Of a stretch of 64,000 bases of DNA, positions 1 to 12,100 are shown piece by piece (position 1 is the stretch's first letter; each line of letters opens with the position of its first letter). A model generated the notes under the pieces. That model did not search any database. It was not told where the DNA came from and was given only the letters and a program-made list of their open reading frames with translations. Origin of the DNA: Phylloscopus collybita (Eukaryota; Chordata; Aves; Passeriformes; Phylloscopidae). The DNA lies in assembly GCA_027886175.1 (NCBI GenBank), contig JAJNNQ010000006.1, forward strand, positions 14,041,001 through 14,105,000, given 5' to 3'. Both the position numbers and the translations under genes were made by a program.

Positions 1-274
1 ATACATAGCACTGTCATCTGCTTGGAGAAGAGTTGAAAGCAATTGCACATGGATTCACTATGGAACTTATGGCTGTTCTGCATAAAATTCATGAAGAACA
101 ATGTAACCAGCCAGCCCCAGTTCTGCTACTTAATTGGTTTAACTTTTGAGAAGAATACACACTTTTTAGCTAACATTCATCCAGATGTGCAGTAAAGCCA
201 GGGTCATTCTACCTGCCCTCTCCTGATCCTTTTGTGGCTGAAACTTTTGAGCATATAGCTCTTATCTCACATTT
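1..274. other. Intergenic sequence, nothing recognised
   Basis: AT-rich sequence left of the first CR1 copy. I see no exon-like open stretch, RNA gene or repeat unit in it. Confidence 0.5.
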
Positions 275-745
275 AGAATCATAGAATCATAAAAAGTTTT
301 GCATTGGAAGGACTCTAATGATCATCTAGTTCAATCCCCTTGACATGGGCAGGGACACCTTTCACTAGACCAGATGGCTCCAAGCCCTATCCAACTGGCC
401 TTGAACACTTCCAAGAATGAGGCATCCACAGCTTCTCTGGAAAACTTGTTTTAATATCTCACCAGTCTCACAGTAAAGAATTTCTTCTCAATATCTAATC
501 TAAACCTGCTCTCTTTCACTTTCCATTCCCTCTTGTCCTGACACTACATGCCCTTGTGAAAAGACCATCTCCAGCCTTCTCGTAAGCCATGTTCAGGTAC
601 TGGAATATGCTCCAAGGTCTCCCTGGAGACTTCTTCAAGCTGAAAAGCCCCAACTCTCTCAGCCTGTCTTCATGGGTGAGGTGCTCCAGCCCTCTGATCA
701 AGAACTTAGCAGCCTTTTCTGGACTCATTTCAGCAGGTCAATTTT
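275..745 (-). mobile_element. CR1 LINE, 3' fragment
   Basis: The left end has two tandem copies of an AATCATAGAATCAT-type unit. This is the reverse complement of the short tandem repeat that ends avian CR1 elements, so the element reads on the minus strand and its 3' end is at 275. The body follows the usual CR1 order in reverse: TTGGAAGGACTCTAATGATC, then GTTCAATCCCCTTG, a 'cttgaacacttccaagaatga' stretch, a 'cttgtcctgacactacatgcc' stretch, and a block around 590-700 matching the end of the reverse-transcriptase frame. It is 5'-truncated like most genomic CR1 copies. The short frames crossing it on both strands are remnants, not genes. Family recognition is from memory; subfamily is not assigned. 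Confidence 0.9.
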
Positions 746-2322
746 TTTTTGTTACATGTCTAATACAGCTCTGAAGCTTTGCATGGTAATACATTTTAAA
801 GCAGGGGCCTAAACCGAGTTTCCGAGAGCAATGTTTGAGTTCCCTGAAAGAGCTGAGCTTCTGCAGCCAGAGAAACTTACAAATAAGGGAAGTATGCTCA
901 CCAGCTCTGTGCACAGAAGTGCTGGGAAACTAATGAACTCTGAGAATATGCAGCCCAGCATATGAGCTCTGTAGAAACAGTTACTTCTAAATGGAATTTT
1001 TTGAATGACTCTGTTACTGGTTTTCTTGCCCAAGCTTATGCCGTACAGAACCCCTGATTCAGAAATGCAAGAAGGAGGCAATCTTGGTATATTTGAAGCA
1101 GTGGCTGTTTGGGTTTTGTGCGCTCAGTTCTGAGAATCCTTTTCTTGCTAAAGCTGCTCCAGACAAACTTGCTTCCTTCCTGCAATGTTGAATTATGTCA
1201 GGAGTAATAGACATACAAAATGTTTAATGCAGTTGAACTAGAAAAAGGAAATTTTCCTGAATTATGGAAACAGAAGAGGGACTCACACAGAAGCTTCCTC
1301 ATAGCTCAGCTAAAAGTCAATCAGCCACATGACACAGTTCTATTGAAAATGAAGCTTCATTAGTTCTGGTGCTCATGGTGCTACTTGTTTTTAATTAAAT
1401 TACTAAATGAGGGATTACGTGCAGAGACTGCACTGATACTGTAATTGCTTCCAGGGATGAAATTCAAATTTCAGGCCATGAGCTTCTGTATACAAATGGA
1501 TTCTTTATCTAGCCAGAAGATCTGCAGCCTGTTACAAATAAGGCAATATCTTTATTCACAGCAAAAGGGCTATTCTGACATTAGTGCTATGATTATTATG
1601 TGACCTTTTCACATAAACATGCATTTAAACATGCACTCATATCAATGCATGAGTAATAGAGAAACTAGAGCTAAACTTGTGTAGTACTAACAGCCATCAG
1701 TTTCCTTCAGTTATTATTTGAGTATAAGTATCCATTTTAACAAATTCGGAGTTTGCAAAGCTAGTAAGGAGTGGCATGAGCATATCTATTCTGACCCCTA
1801 TATTTATACCAGCTGTAGAATTTCAGTCAGTAGTTCCTGCATCATGTATAGTAATTTATGGTTGAATTAGATCACAGCACTTAGGAAAGAGTTTCAGGAA
1901 GAGGATGCATCCTGCCCTTTTACGTTCTCAATGCAAAACAGACAGCGAGGAAAGCCATTCCAGAGCTGCAGGCTCAGGAGCTCAAAATTCCTGTGTGCGA
2001 GAGAGAAGCATGGACACAGACATTCACTCGACAGAGAACTGGTTCAGCCTTGTTCTTAAGAAGACATCAAATCTTAATTTAAAAGTGCCATATAACAGTG
2101 AATTATTGTCTAAATTATCCTTATTAAAATTTACCCCCACAGTTTGAAGGGCTTTCTTTTTATATAGAATATGTTAAATCACTGCCTCATCTTTTTTTAA
2201 AAAAACTAAACTAAGAACTACTTACATATGTCCATTAGGATATATTCTTCAATTTTATCTTTATTTTGGCAGTATATTTTATATATATACACACACACTG
2301 CATATGCCACTATGTGGTGCAA
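746..2322. other. Intergenic sequence without a supportable gene
   Basis: AT-rich sequence with short random frames only. A small alternating (TA)n(CA)n microsatellite lies at about 2280-2299. No RNA gene or larger repeat is recognised. Confidence 0.5.
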
Positions 2323-2760
2323 CTAAGGATCCACCAGCTGCTCACTCACTGGTCCTGCAATGGATAGGGGAGAGAATTGGGAAAGAAAAAACGAGAGGAC
2401 AACCATGGGTTGAAATAAAGATGGCTTAATAAGTGAAAGAAAAAAAATCACAAAACAAGTGATGCAAAGGTAATCACCTTCTACCAGCAGATCCATACTC
2501 AGCCAGCCTCTGAGCAACTTTGAACTACTCCCCAGGTTTACTGCTAAGCATGACACCATGCAGTTTACCAAATACCCCTCCAGTCTATTGGGGTCAGCTG
2601 TTCCAGCTGTGCCTCTGATGCCTTAACTTTTATATTTTCCAGATGAGCACTGCTTTAATGTATAACTAAAACTCCATCGCCTGTCAGCTACTGTCTTATC
2701 ATTTTATTCAGACAAAACAACTTTTCTCTAGGCCCTAACTTCAAGGACACTCTGTTTTTC
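2323..2760. mobile_element. Degenerate LTR-like repeat (avian endogenous retrovirus type)
   Basis: The order of short blocks resembles a dispersed avian LTR: a 'gggttgaaataaagatggcttaata' region near 2408-2432, a 'gctaagcatgacaccatg' block near 2541-2562, a 'ttggggtcagctgttccagctgtg' block near 2588-2612, and a 'taactaaaac' block near 2662. The copy is diverged and probably internally deleted around 2620-2640. No coding region, intact ends or target-site duplication is visible, so it is at most an inert relic. Orientation is left open. The family match is from memory of similar avian repeats and needs a repeat-library search. Confidence 0.5.
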
Positions 2761-3054
2761 CAAGCCCTAAGAAATGTAAACTACCAAGAACAACAGCGAG
2801 ATGAGAGGGGGACAAACTGGAGAACGGGATTCTGCTACATGAAGCTGTAATTGGGCAATTGGCTTCTGCTATGGAGATGGACCAAGCTTACATCTGTCCA
2901 AAAAACATGTGTTAGTCATCCATCTTGGGTGTAGTCTCTGTGAGACTCTTGCACTGCCCAAGGTGTACCCTGTGAAGGCCTTGCCATAAATACCTACCTT
3001 ATTCTGTTATCTCTGTCTAGCTTCTGTTCTAGGTAGCCTCTTCCCAACCTCTTA

Positions 3055-3165
3055 CCCACTCCCAGCCTCCTCACTGGTGGAAGGGACAGTGAGAAACAGA
3101 GAAAGCCTTTGAAGCTGTTCAAGTACTGCTCAGCAGCCTCTAAAAAAAATGCTAGGTTATGTGAT
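3055..3165. mobile_element. Second fragment of the same LTR-like repeat family
   Basis: The segment with 'cccagcctcctcactggtgg', 'cagtgagaaacagagaaagcc' and 'gtactgctcagcag' looks like the part that is missing from the copy at 2323-2760. It may be a second partial copy or a displaced piece of the same element. It has no coding capacity. Assignment is inference. Confidence 0.4.
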
Positions 3166-3179
3166 AAAAATCTCATCTC

Positions 3180-3950
3180 TACAGGCACAAAGATGCACAA
3201 ATGAGCAATGGTAACTGGGGTAACCAAGCTAAAGCCCTGCCTAGCAACCTCCAGCCCCATCACAGAAGAGATGTCAGCCCCAGGGGTAAAGCTGATCACC
3301 ACCAGTTAAGGGAAGAAGATCTCCAGAACGCCTTTTGGACTGATCACTTCCTAGGGACATGGGGCACATTATGGGATGCAAAGGAAGAGTGGTTTGGGAT
3401 TTCACAGGACCTGCTGAGGGACGGTCAGGGTAGGAACTAGCTGATGAGCAGGCAAAGTGGCCCAGGAGCTGGGAGGTATATAAGGATGAGACCATGGGAA
3501 AAGCTGGCTACTGGAAGCACCAGAGAAGCCCCATCCAACAGCTGGACAGATCTCAGGGGTTGGTTGACAGTGTGGGTGTACATGAGACACCTGGAGAAAA
3601 GAGGATCCAGGGGAAATTTACTGGACAGGCTGCACGTCCAAGCCCAGCTACTGGAGATCTCCATGTTACATACAACTCTGTATTTTTTCCCACAAGCAAG
3701 CCTTCATCTTCATCAGCCAGAGAATAGGATGAAGCCACAAGTGCCACTTGTGTTCGTGTGTGTCTGCCTGCATTGATATGTGTGGTAGGACAGATATGTT
3801 TATTTATACACATGTATTGTACACACACATTTGTGCATCTGCCTACTGGGAATACATTCCAGCCTCATCACAGGTCAGAGCTGGGATCCTGAAGTTGTCT
3901 CTCTTTGGGGACCTCAGATCTGGCAACCTCTATGAACCTCTACTGACATT
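3180..3950 (+). mobile_element. Possible LTR-retroelement remnant with TATA-like box
   Basis: This stretch is less AT-rich than its surroundings and is crossed by overlapping short frames on both strands, typical of decayed repeat DNA. A TATA-like motif (gaggTATATAAGGatg) lies at about 3475-3484. The right end (about 3845-3925) has 'ctactgggaatacattccagcc' and 'gttgtctctctttggggacctc' blocks like the 3' part of avian retroelement LTRs. No retroviral protein can be read. It sits directly beside the fragments at 2323-3165, which supports a shared retroelement origin. It could also be unrelated unique DNA. Confidence 0.35.
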
Positions 3951-5778
3951 TTGGCACATTTTACAAATATTGAAGAATTCTGGATTAACTTTGATTTAAA
4001 GATACTACACATACAGAAGCACAGCAGCAGTGACTTTTGTTTTGTTCATGTTGAAGGGTTCCTTTTCATTTATCCCTTCACTAATGCAGGCCCTTCTGCC
4101 ATATGTATGTATTTTACTTTGTAAAGATATCTGTCAACTTACTTTGTTAGAATAGAAGAACTACTTTCTCTATGTTGGTAAAGCTCATCCAAGTTCAGAG
4201 GTATCTTCTGCCAGACAGGTAAGAAATTCCGCTGTCACTTCTGGTGTCTGTCTCTTTGCAGCATGGTGGTGGCACTGCATGTGGAAGGAAAGCTATTGAA
4301 ATCAGCTGTGTACAGTATATGTAGATCCACCTATTTTATTATTCATATTAACCTCAGTTCATTTTAATTTTATGTGAGCATTTTGATTCAGGTATAAAGC
4401 AATTTCTTATTATATAGTACGTTTTATTATTATTCTCCCACCTTACACCCTGAAAGGTCCCAGAGGCCTGCATTTCTACCATTTGACTATTTGCAGTGTT
4501 TCAAAGTAACCATGGGGTGCCTGTCCTTTTTAGCATCTAATTACACTTTGTAAGGGCTTGATTACCAAAATGCATTAAACAATAATTAGATAAGGATAAT
4601 TTACATCCAAACAATAAAGTTGAAAAGAACAATATAACTGGTAATTGGCCTTGACCAAGGTAAATAATGTCCTCTTTTTTATTTACATTTGGTTTTCCCC
4701 ATAAACTGCCTACTGGGTTGTACAGAAGTAAGAGGCTAGCAAAAATCTGAATCCCCATCCATCAGTATTAATCTCACACTTTACTGAGGCCCCATCCATT
4801 TATCTTTCCGACACAAATTAGAAATTCAAGAGTTTTAACAAATGAGCCTGCAAATGTAAACTTATTAGGCCATATATTTTTACTACACACTGTGCAGTGC
4901 CCTCCACAAAGCTGTCCCTTCAGAGAGTGTTTTCCTATTTTGTGTTATTGATGGCAGCTAACTAATCACATTTTTAATGTTGTCTTTGGGGAGGGCTGTT
5001 TGAGTGAATGTGCAAACTAAACTACCCAGAATAAATCTACCTTATTAAATGCTTGAAATTATGTGTCTTTTACGATAAAGAAACTCTCGAGCATTGTTAC
5101 ATTTGCTAACCTTCTTTTTTGTAGAAATCAAAAGACTGGGATTAATTAAAATAATACATCAAAACAGGGGTTTGTACAGAATGTGTCTGCACTTGAGAGA
5201 AAGGCCAAGAAAAATTGGTTAATTGGTCTCTTCATCCCTTCTCTCTTTCCCTCCATTGAAATATCTTTTAAAATTGCTTTTAAACTAACCTTTGTTAGCT
5301 AAATGTTGTCATTATCTACGCTTTTGGAGGATTTTCTAGTGAACAGATCAAAATGCAAACCTCAAGACACAGCTTTTTGGCACTTGTCACAAGAGTTTTT
5401 CAAGGCTCCTGCATAGCAAGGAGACACTGAACAAAGCATTTCAGATTATACAAAATCTGGTTATTTTACTAATATTTTACTGATTATTTTACTGAATTTC
5501 TGGAGGTTTCTGTTAAGCGAAAAATTTTGTAATCTGGTTTTCTAAGGCATACTTGTTTGTATGCCTTTAAATTTGTATAATTTTAGAGAAGACTGGGAGA
5601 GAAAGGGACTGATCTGAATGGCATAGGTTTCTCTAGAAGATAATGCTTAAAATCCTTTAATACACACACAAAGATAAACTTCTTTGACCAATAACAGTCA
5701 AGCTTTTTTATCTCATCATTCTTAGCATTTAACAAAATTATATAATTAATTTGCGGGCTATTACTACTTTGCTAAAAG

Positions 5779-5802
5779 ATTGGTTAAATAATTTTAACCA
5801 AT
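5779..5802. repeat. Inverted repeat, 10-bp arms, 4-base loop
   Basis: ATTGGTTAAA at 5779-5788 and its exact reverse complement TTTAACCAAT at 5793-5802 flank the loop taat. Each arm carries a CCAAT motif, and the whole resembles a dyad site for a homeodomain-type factor. Function is unproven. Confidence 0.8.
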
Positions 5803-6478
5803 GATCAGTAGAAATGCTAATTGCTCTTTGATTACTTTCTTCTCAGCAGCAAACAAGTCTGGGTGATACCTGGATTCTTATCTTTAAAAATAACAATGCC
5901 TATTGTCTGTTTCAAAGATCTGAGCAATGAAGTTGGTTTGGTTTGTTGAGGATCTCTAGGACTGCTCGGCATAGTACACTTCATTACTGACTCCTATAGA
6001 AATGGGAGAGAACATGTTCTCATTTTTCAGACAGACAGGAAATGAAACTGAGAGCTAATAATGATAGTTCTAAAAAGCAAGGCAGGGAATTTAGTTCAGT
6101 TTGCTTTACATGTATAACAGTCCAGTGCTTACTTCTTTAATTCACCATTTAAAATCAGATTTCATTTGTAACAGACATTTTATAGAAAGGGTTCCATGAA
6201 AATGAAAATTATGCGCCACAGTTCTTGATACCAATCCAATGAAAAATGATCTTCAACACAGGACAAGAGAAGCCTTGTGAAAACTGTACAGATTTAGGCT
6301 TAGTTTCCTCTATTTTTGCTAAAATACTCCAGTTGGTGCAATGGACCAATGGTCATTATTTTTCTCCTCCTAATTAAACTTTAGATTCTACAGTAATTGA
6401 CAATTAATAAATTATTTGTATTCTTTTCTATCAACTTTGTTTTTACATTAAATGTATAGTTTTGCAGCTGTTGTCACA

Positions 6479-6522
6479 AGCAATTTGCTTATTGGATGAG
6501 GTCACATTTTTAGCAAATTGCT
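6479..6522. repeat. Inverted repeat, 11-bp arms, 22-base spacer
   Basis: AGCAATTTGCT (6479-6489) is matched by its reverse complement AGCAAATTGCT (6512-6522). The spacer contains 'attggatgaggtcac', including a TGAGGTCA-like nuclear-receptor or CRE half-site. This could be a regulatory dyad or chance. Confidence 0.7.
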
Positions 6523-6724
6523 GGAAATTTTGTATTTTTTTTTTTTTTTTTGGTTATTAATATATACCCACAGAGAATCGAGTAGGTAACACAACAGTAG
6601 TAAAATTATCCAGAAGAATTTCACAGCAATGAATATTCTGCCATTTCAATACAATATATATCCTATAAATAGCACTCTAATGGATATGAAATTACAAATA
6701 CTGTTATGTTGTCGAAACCCTATG

Positions 6725-6800
6725 GCTTGTGCTGTAGAGGAGGTCAGGCAAGATGATCATAATGGTCCCATTTGGCCTTACGATCTATGAATTTCCAAGA
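6725..6800 (+). mobile_element. Ancient CR1-like LINE 3' end
   Basis: The segment 'gaggaggtcaggcaagatgatcataatggtcccatttggccttacgatctatgaa' follows the pattern of the old CR1 3' end shared by birds, crocodilians and turtles (GTCAGACTAGATGATCATAATGGTCCCTT... followed by CTATGAA). It reads on the plus strand and is short, with no coding capacity. Recognition is from memory. Confidence 0.6.
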
Positions 6801-9123
6801 GTTATAGGTCTAGTTTAAGTGCACCCTCAGCATGAGTTGCCTTATTATTTAGCAGAAAGGGGGAAAAAGTAACCTTGTTCATGCTTGTTCTGTAATGCAG
6901 TAGGTCAATATATATTTTGCCCATAGGGTAAATAAGTTTCCATTTTTATATAAAAAGAACAGGCAATTTATTATATATCTTTCCTTGTATGTACCCCAGA
7001 CCACAGAGATGTGTATGTGTAACCTGCTAATCATGTCTGTGTGTTATTCTTTTGCATTTAGACAAGAGCGAAGCTCATGGGAAGGAGGTCACCCTTGTAT
7101 AATAAAATATATAGGGAAAGATGGACCAGTTGTCTCTCTTACATGCTGATGAAGTTACTTGCAATCTAAAGCAAAACAAAATGCAAGTTAATGGAAGTTT
7201 GTTTATTCTAACATCTAACCTAAGAGACTGAGGCAAGGAGAAACCTTTATTTACCCAAGCAGACCTGGGAAAATGAGAAAATCCCTATGAATTACATGAA
7301 GGTACTTACAGAAGCAGGGGAGACTGTTTTTAATCAAATATCAATAGATATCTAGTAGAAAGATAAATGAAAAGTGCACATTTTATTACAGCTGAGGGAA
7401 TATGGCAAAACATTTTTCACTAGTACTTCTTCAAAATTTTAAACACATTTATTTCCCTCACTCTTTCACATTTCTCTCACTTGCCTAGCAAAACATTTTA
7501 TGGATAAGGATATTGACAGATACAAAACTTAAAGAAATTCTGCAAATTAGTTTCTGAAGTTATAAATCAGACATTTACATCAAGAACCAAGTTTGGAGGC
7601 CTGCATATTCCCATTTACTTAGAAGACAGATTAACTTCATGAAGGAAATTCAGAACCTAACTTTCCTTTTCTGAAACTGCCTTTAAGCCCCACTGTCACA
7701 AGTATTTTGATGGTTAAACTTACCCTCAGAGCTGGTATTTTGTTTTCTGGCTGTTTAATTTGCTCCCTTCAATTCTCTGTTTCTCACACTACTTCAGAAT
7801 AAATATAATACACATAACTAAGTCCAGAGAAAGGCAAAGGAGGTAAAACAAGGGATGAGGATTTTTTTTTTTTTTTAATGAATACAAAAATTCCAGTATT
7901 TAGCAATAAGATTTCCATGCTTCAAGGAATTAAATCAGAAACAAAGCAAGACATTATTTGTATTGCTTTCTAGTTAAAATCAGAGAAAATAATCTTATCT
8001 ATAAGCACATTTTTTTCTAAGACCAATAATGGCATACAAGCCAGTTTTAACATATCTATGGGATTTTCAGATTAAATCATTGCATGGTAAGATGAGATAA
8101 CAGATCAGCAATAAACATTAGCCCTGCTGTTGAGGAACAGGGGAACAAAATTTTTATTCTTCTCTCTCTATGAAGAAAATTGATTTTGAAAACACTATCT
8201 ATTTCCTTGAGTAGATAAATCTTCTTCTGCCTCTTTGGTAACAAAGATACCTCAGGATATTTCAGCTATTAGGATGTACTCTGTAAATGGGAGAAACTGA
8301 GAGGAAATATCAGATTCACTCTGGAATATCTTGTTTAAGGTTACTCAGAGTAACTTAAAAGATGAAGCAACATTCTGGAAATTCACAAGCAATCTTTTTG
8401 TTCTGGACCAGGAGGTGCTACTTCATCAATCTTCAGAATCAAACCTGTTGTCACAATAGTTGCAGTTTTTCAAGTACAGAAGGAAGTTTTTTGTTAATTA
8501 ACTTAAATTAATTTCTTGAATTTTTGCTGCTTAGCTTAATGCTGTAGGCTTGCTATGTTAATGAATAGTCTCTTACAAACATCTGTATCCCTCTTTTCTA
8601 AACATTTTATTTTGCAAATATGATTTATGTATTTAGTGTAATTCATTGGCAAACTTGAGAAAGAGGGAAGGAAAGGAGGTCAACTTTGAAAAGCTGTTAA
8701 TGAGGAAGGAGATAAAGCAGTATGATGTGAAGGAAGGATGAGAAAAAGGAAAGTGAGAGTATTTTAGTGATCACAAGCCGAATGCAGGAGCACGGAGTAC
8801 AGCAGAAGTTATTTCTCCAGGTGCATTTTTAATTACAGTAGGATTCAGTCTCAAAAATGAGAAGGACCGTGTTCTCCAACATACTGATTTGTGAATGTTA
8901 CAATTGCTGCAGTAAAATACACTTAATATACAAAGACTTTGTCAAAGGCCATTAGGAGTTCAGCCTTATGAAATGAAGGCTGCAACAATGTGACAGCTTT
9001 TGACAAACGTATCAAGGAAGTAAACATCATGAAGGGAGAAAAGCCCTTTAAAACAAAGGACACCTAACTACAGATAACCTGGATGAAAGTCAGTTAAGGC
9101 TACAAATTACATAAATGAAAATA
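6801..9123. other. Intergenic sequence, nothing recognised
   Basis: AT-rich sequence without a credible exon, RNA gene or mobile element. A T run of 15 lies at 7862-7876. Confidence 0.45.
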
Positions 9124-9145
9124 GGGGGGGGGGGGGGGGGGGGGG
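9124..9145 (+). repeat. Poly-G homopolymer, 22 bases
   Basis: An uninterrupted run of 22 G, very long for a vertebrate genome. A frame crossing it produces an artificial poly-Gly peptide. The tract has strong quadruplex potential and its exact length is likely to be unreliable. Confidence 0.95.
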
Positions 9146-12100
9146 CAGGCATTGTTAGGTTGTTTTTTGTTTATTTTGGGGTTTTTTTGGTACAAACTTA
9201 CCGGAGAAACATTTGGAAATATCCTACAGTTTTAAGATACATATTGATCAGTTTACAAAACAGATTACATCCTACTACTACAACTGTTTTCAGTGAACTT
9301 CACTTGACATAAAAGTCACTTCAGGGTCTTCTACCCCTTCACAGAAACAATAAAATGAAATTAAAAAAGATTTTAAGCAAAATAATTTCAGTTTTGTTTT
9401 TTTCAACAATATTTCAGCCATAGCTGCTGCTGAATAATTTTTTTCATTTGAAAACAATTATTTTGATATTTTAGAACTCCTAGAAAAATATAGATTTTTG
9501 TCATACATCTAAATACCAGTTTTTCTTATCAAGTTTTTAGAAGCCTTCAGTGGTCTTGATAGATTTATATTCTCTATGCCCATGTTATCCTCCACCTTCT
9601 TACATGATGACAGATACGGGCATTCAGAGTACAACCAATGACAATACCAAAGGGGAGGATGATTTGGATTTGTAGATGATTATATATATTTTTAATAGAT
9701 AGTTATTTGGCTGAACCTCCTCTCCCCTCACAAAAAAGCAATGTGATATTCAACTGTTTTAATTGGTGACCTCTTGGTATAAATCATAAGAAGTGTTTAC
9801 AGCTAAGTAAAGAAAAAGTATTCTGAATTAGAAATACAACAACAGTTGTAGGTACATCTGGAAAGCAAAGTCAAACCCCAGAATTCTGAAAAATCACAAT
9901 AATTTGAACAATATTTCACCCATAATCTTTCAATGCTAGTTCAAAAATGAATACAGTACCTCTGTAATAAGCTGGCAAAGTTGCCATAAAACAAAGTACT
10001 CAGAAATAAGAATGTGTTTTTATTTACTATTTCCATTTCAGAAGAAAATACTAGCTTTCATTTTGAAATAATGTATCTCCCTCCTATATACAATCAAAAG
10101 CAAAGATATTTTCTGGGTTTACAGAAGGACAAGATAAAAATAGCAAAATGCAAAGGCATATACCAGTAATAGACTGCAAAATCAATTTAAGAAGTGGAAC
10201 TGCAGTTGTCTTTCCCAGGTTTTTAATTATGTGTTTGTTTGCCATGGTGGCCTAATTTAGTCAAGTAGATGAGCCAACATTAAAAGCTGGTAGGAGAGGT
10301 AAGTAATCCCCAGGGTGGGCTGCTTGTGTAGAGAGTTTAAAAGCTACATGTACAGAAGCAGAAGCCACGGCAAATTTGAGAAGGGGGTCCACATGATAAA
10401 CAGTGAAAAGCCAGCAAATCAAATTTTTCACAATTAGTTGAACAACAACTGTGACAGGTTCAGCGCTTAGCATTTTCATTTGTGTGCTCAAATTTGGTTA
10501 TCTGTCCTCTTTTATGCAAATGTGATGTGACAGGAGAAGCTGGGAGCACTCAAGCAGGCCGATCACTCACAACAGGAGCTAGGTCTGTACAGCTGAGAGG
10601 TCTGGATTAAATGGACTGAGTGCTGATGGATAAATGACATAACCTAGGCTGAAAGCCTCATGAAGTGATTTAGAACTTCCACAAGATGATGCCCAGAATA
10701 TAAATTGTATTTTATTCTCAAATGTAAAAATAGAGGAGAGAAAAACATCAGCTTCTGCTAGTAAATAACCATCCTTGTAATCTAGCTAAATCCAACATGC
10801 TTGTTGCCTACTACAATAAGGAACTTGGGAAAACTCTAATAGGTATCTCTAATAATTGCTTATACACCGACCTTGTAATTATACAACTCACTGTGATGTT
10901 TTTGTGCTTGCATGGGAGACTTGGAAAGCTGATTAGGCAATTAAATCATTCAATCTACTTTGACAGATGGGAGCATGGCTGATGAAAATACATGCATAGA
11001 CACAGAAAATATTTTCACAATGTACTTGCAAGTAATTTGACAGCAGAAATTATCAGGTCAGAGAATTCTATCCTACCATAGAAAGTATAATACTTAAGCT
11101 GATGTATTGTGCTAAAAGCATACTTACACATGAAGGGCTAAAGGATGAATTATCTGTGTAGAGCTCCCCCTCTGCCAGTTTATAGGAAACTGAAATTCTA
11201 GAGGAAACTGTGCCAGAAAATATCGCAGCTTGCCCCTTTGACTACGCCACTGCATTATTGCTAGGTTAGTTTTCAAGATTGTTGGTAATACTCAAAGATT
11301 GTTCAAGAGACCTCCTAATGGTAGGAAAGTTTGAATAAAATCACCTACATGAATTTCACCTTGAAGATTACTATTAATTTTATTTAATAAAGTTTCTTCT
11401 AACTCTCTGTATCTCAGAAGACTGCCATGTATTTTACATCTTTCATTAAATCCAGTAGTTACTGTGTTCTACAAAATTTTAATTGTTAATTGCCATTTAT
11501 TTGTCCATTAGCTAAAGTACTAGGATTTTTATTTTTTTAGTGCCCATTCCCTCTTTCAGTGGGAATTTCACTCTTTCAGTGACATTTCTCTCTAGAGAGG
11601 ATGGATTCCTTGCAGAACATTGTTGACAATTGTCACTGCTTTCGAAAAGATTTTACCTTAAGGCCCCTTCATCTACCAGTGGAAACAAATCATATTACCT
11701 ACTGTTGGACTAGGCTTGTTAACTCAGACATCTGAATTAGTGAAATAAACAGGTCCAGCATACATCATAGGCACTGGAACCCTATTGTAGGTTCCACAAC
11801 TATTATGTTGTTAGGCCACTGCACCTCAGAGACCCAGATAACTATCCCAAGACAGACACTTCCAGCAGAGAATGTGGATATAGCTGTCCTGTTTTGAAGC
11901 CTAATAGTGTATGTGAGACTTGTTCCATGCCAGTTTGCCTCAGCATCAGAGAACGGTCCCAGCCATGTTTAATTTACAAGTATTTACGTAGACCAGGAGG
12001 CTGAGTACCAACATTCAGACGGGGAACGAGACACTGAAATAACCTATGTCTCCAGCGAGTTCTACTAAAAGCAAAAGCTATGAAGACATGCTGAAATGCG

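Larger units (their letters stand above)
3951..6724. other. AT-rich intergenic sequence with compact inverted repeats
   Basis: No gene is supported. A threefold imperfect tandem repeat of a TTATTTTACTgaa-like unit lies at about 5460-5497. Two short inverted repeats (5779-5802 and 6479-6522) are annotated separately. A T run of 17 occupies 6535-6551. The AT-rich, repeat-poor block from about 4.8 to 6.5 kb is where I would look first for conserved non-coding elements, but conservation cannot be judged from one sequence. Confidence 0.45.

Noticed and set aside
3201..3828. Several overlapping frames on both strands
   Set aside because: They lie in degenerate repeat-like DNA; none carries a recognisable domain.
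9115..9312. Frame beginning with a poly-Gly peptide
   Set aside because: The glycine run is the 22-G homopolymer; no gene is supported.
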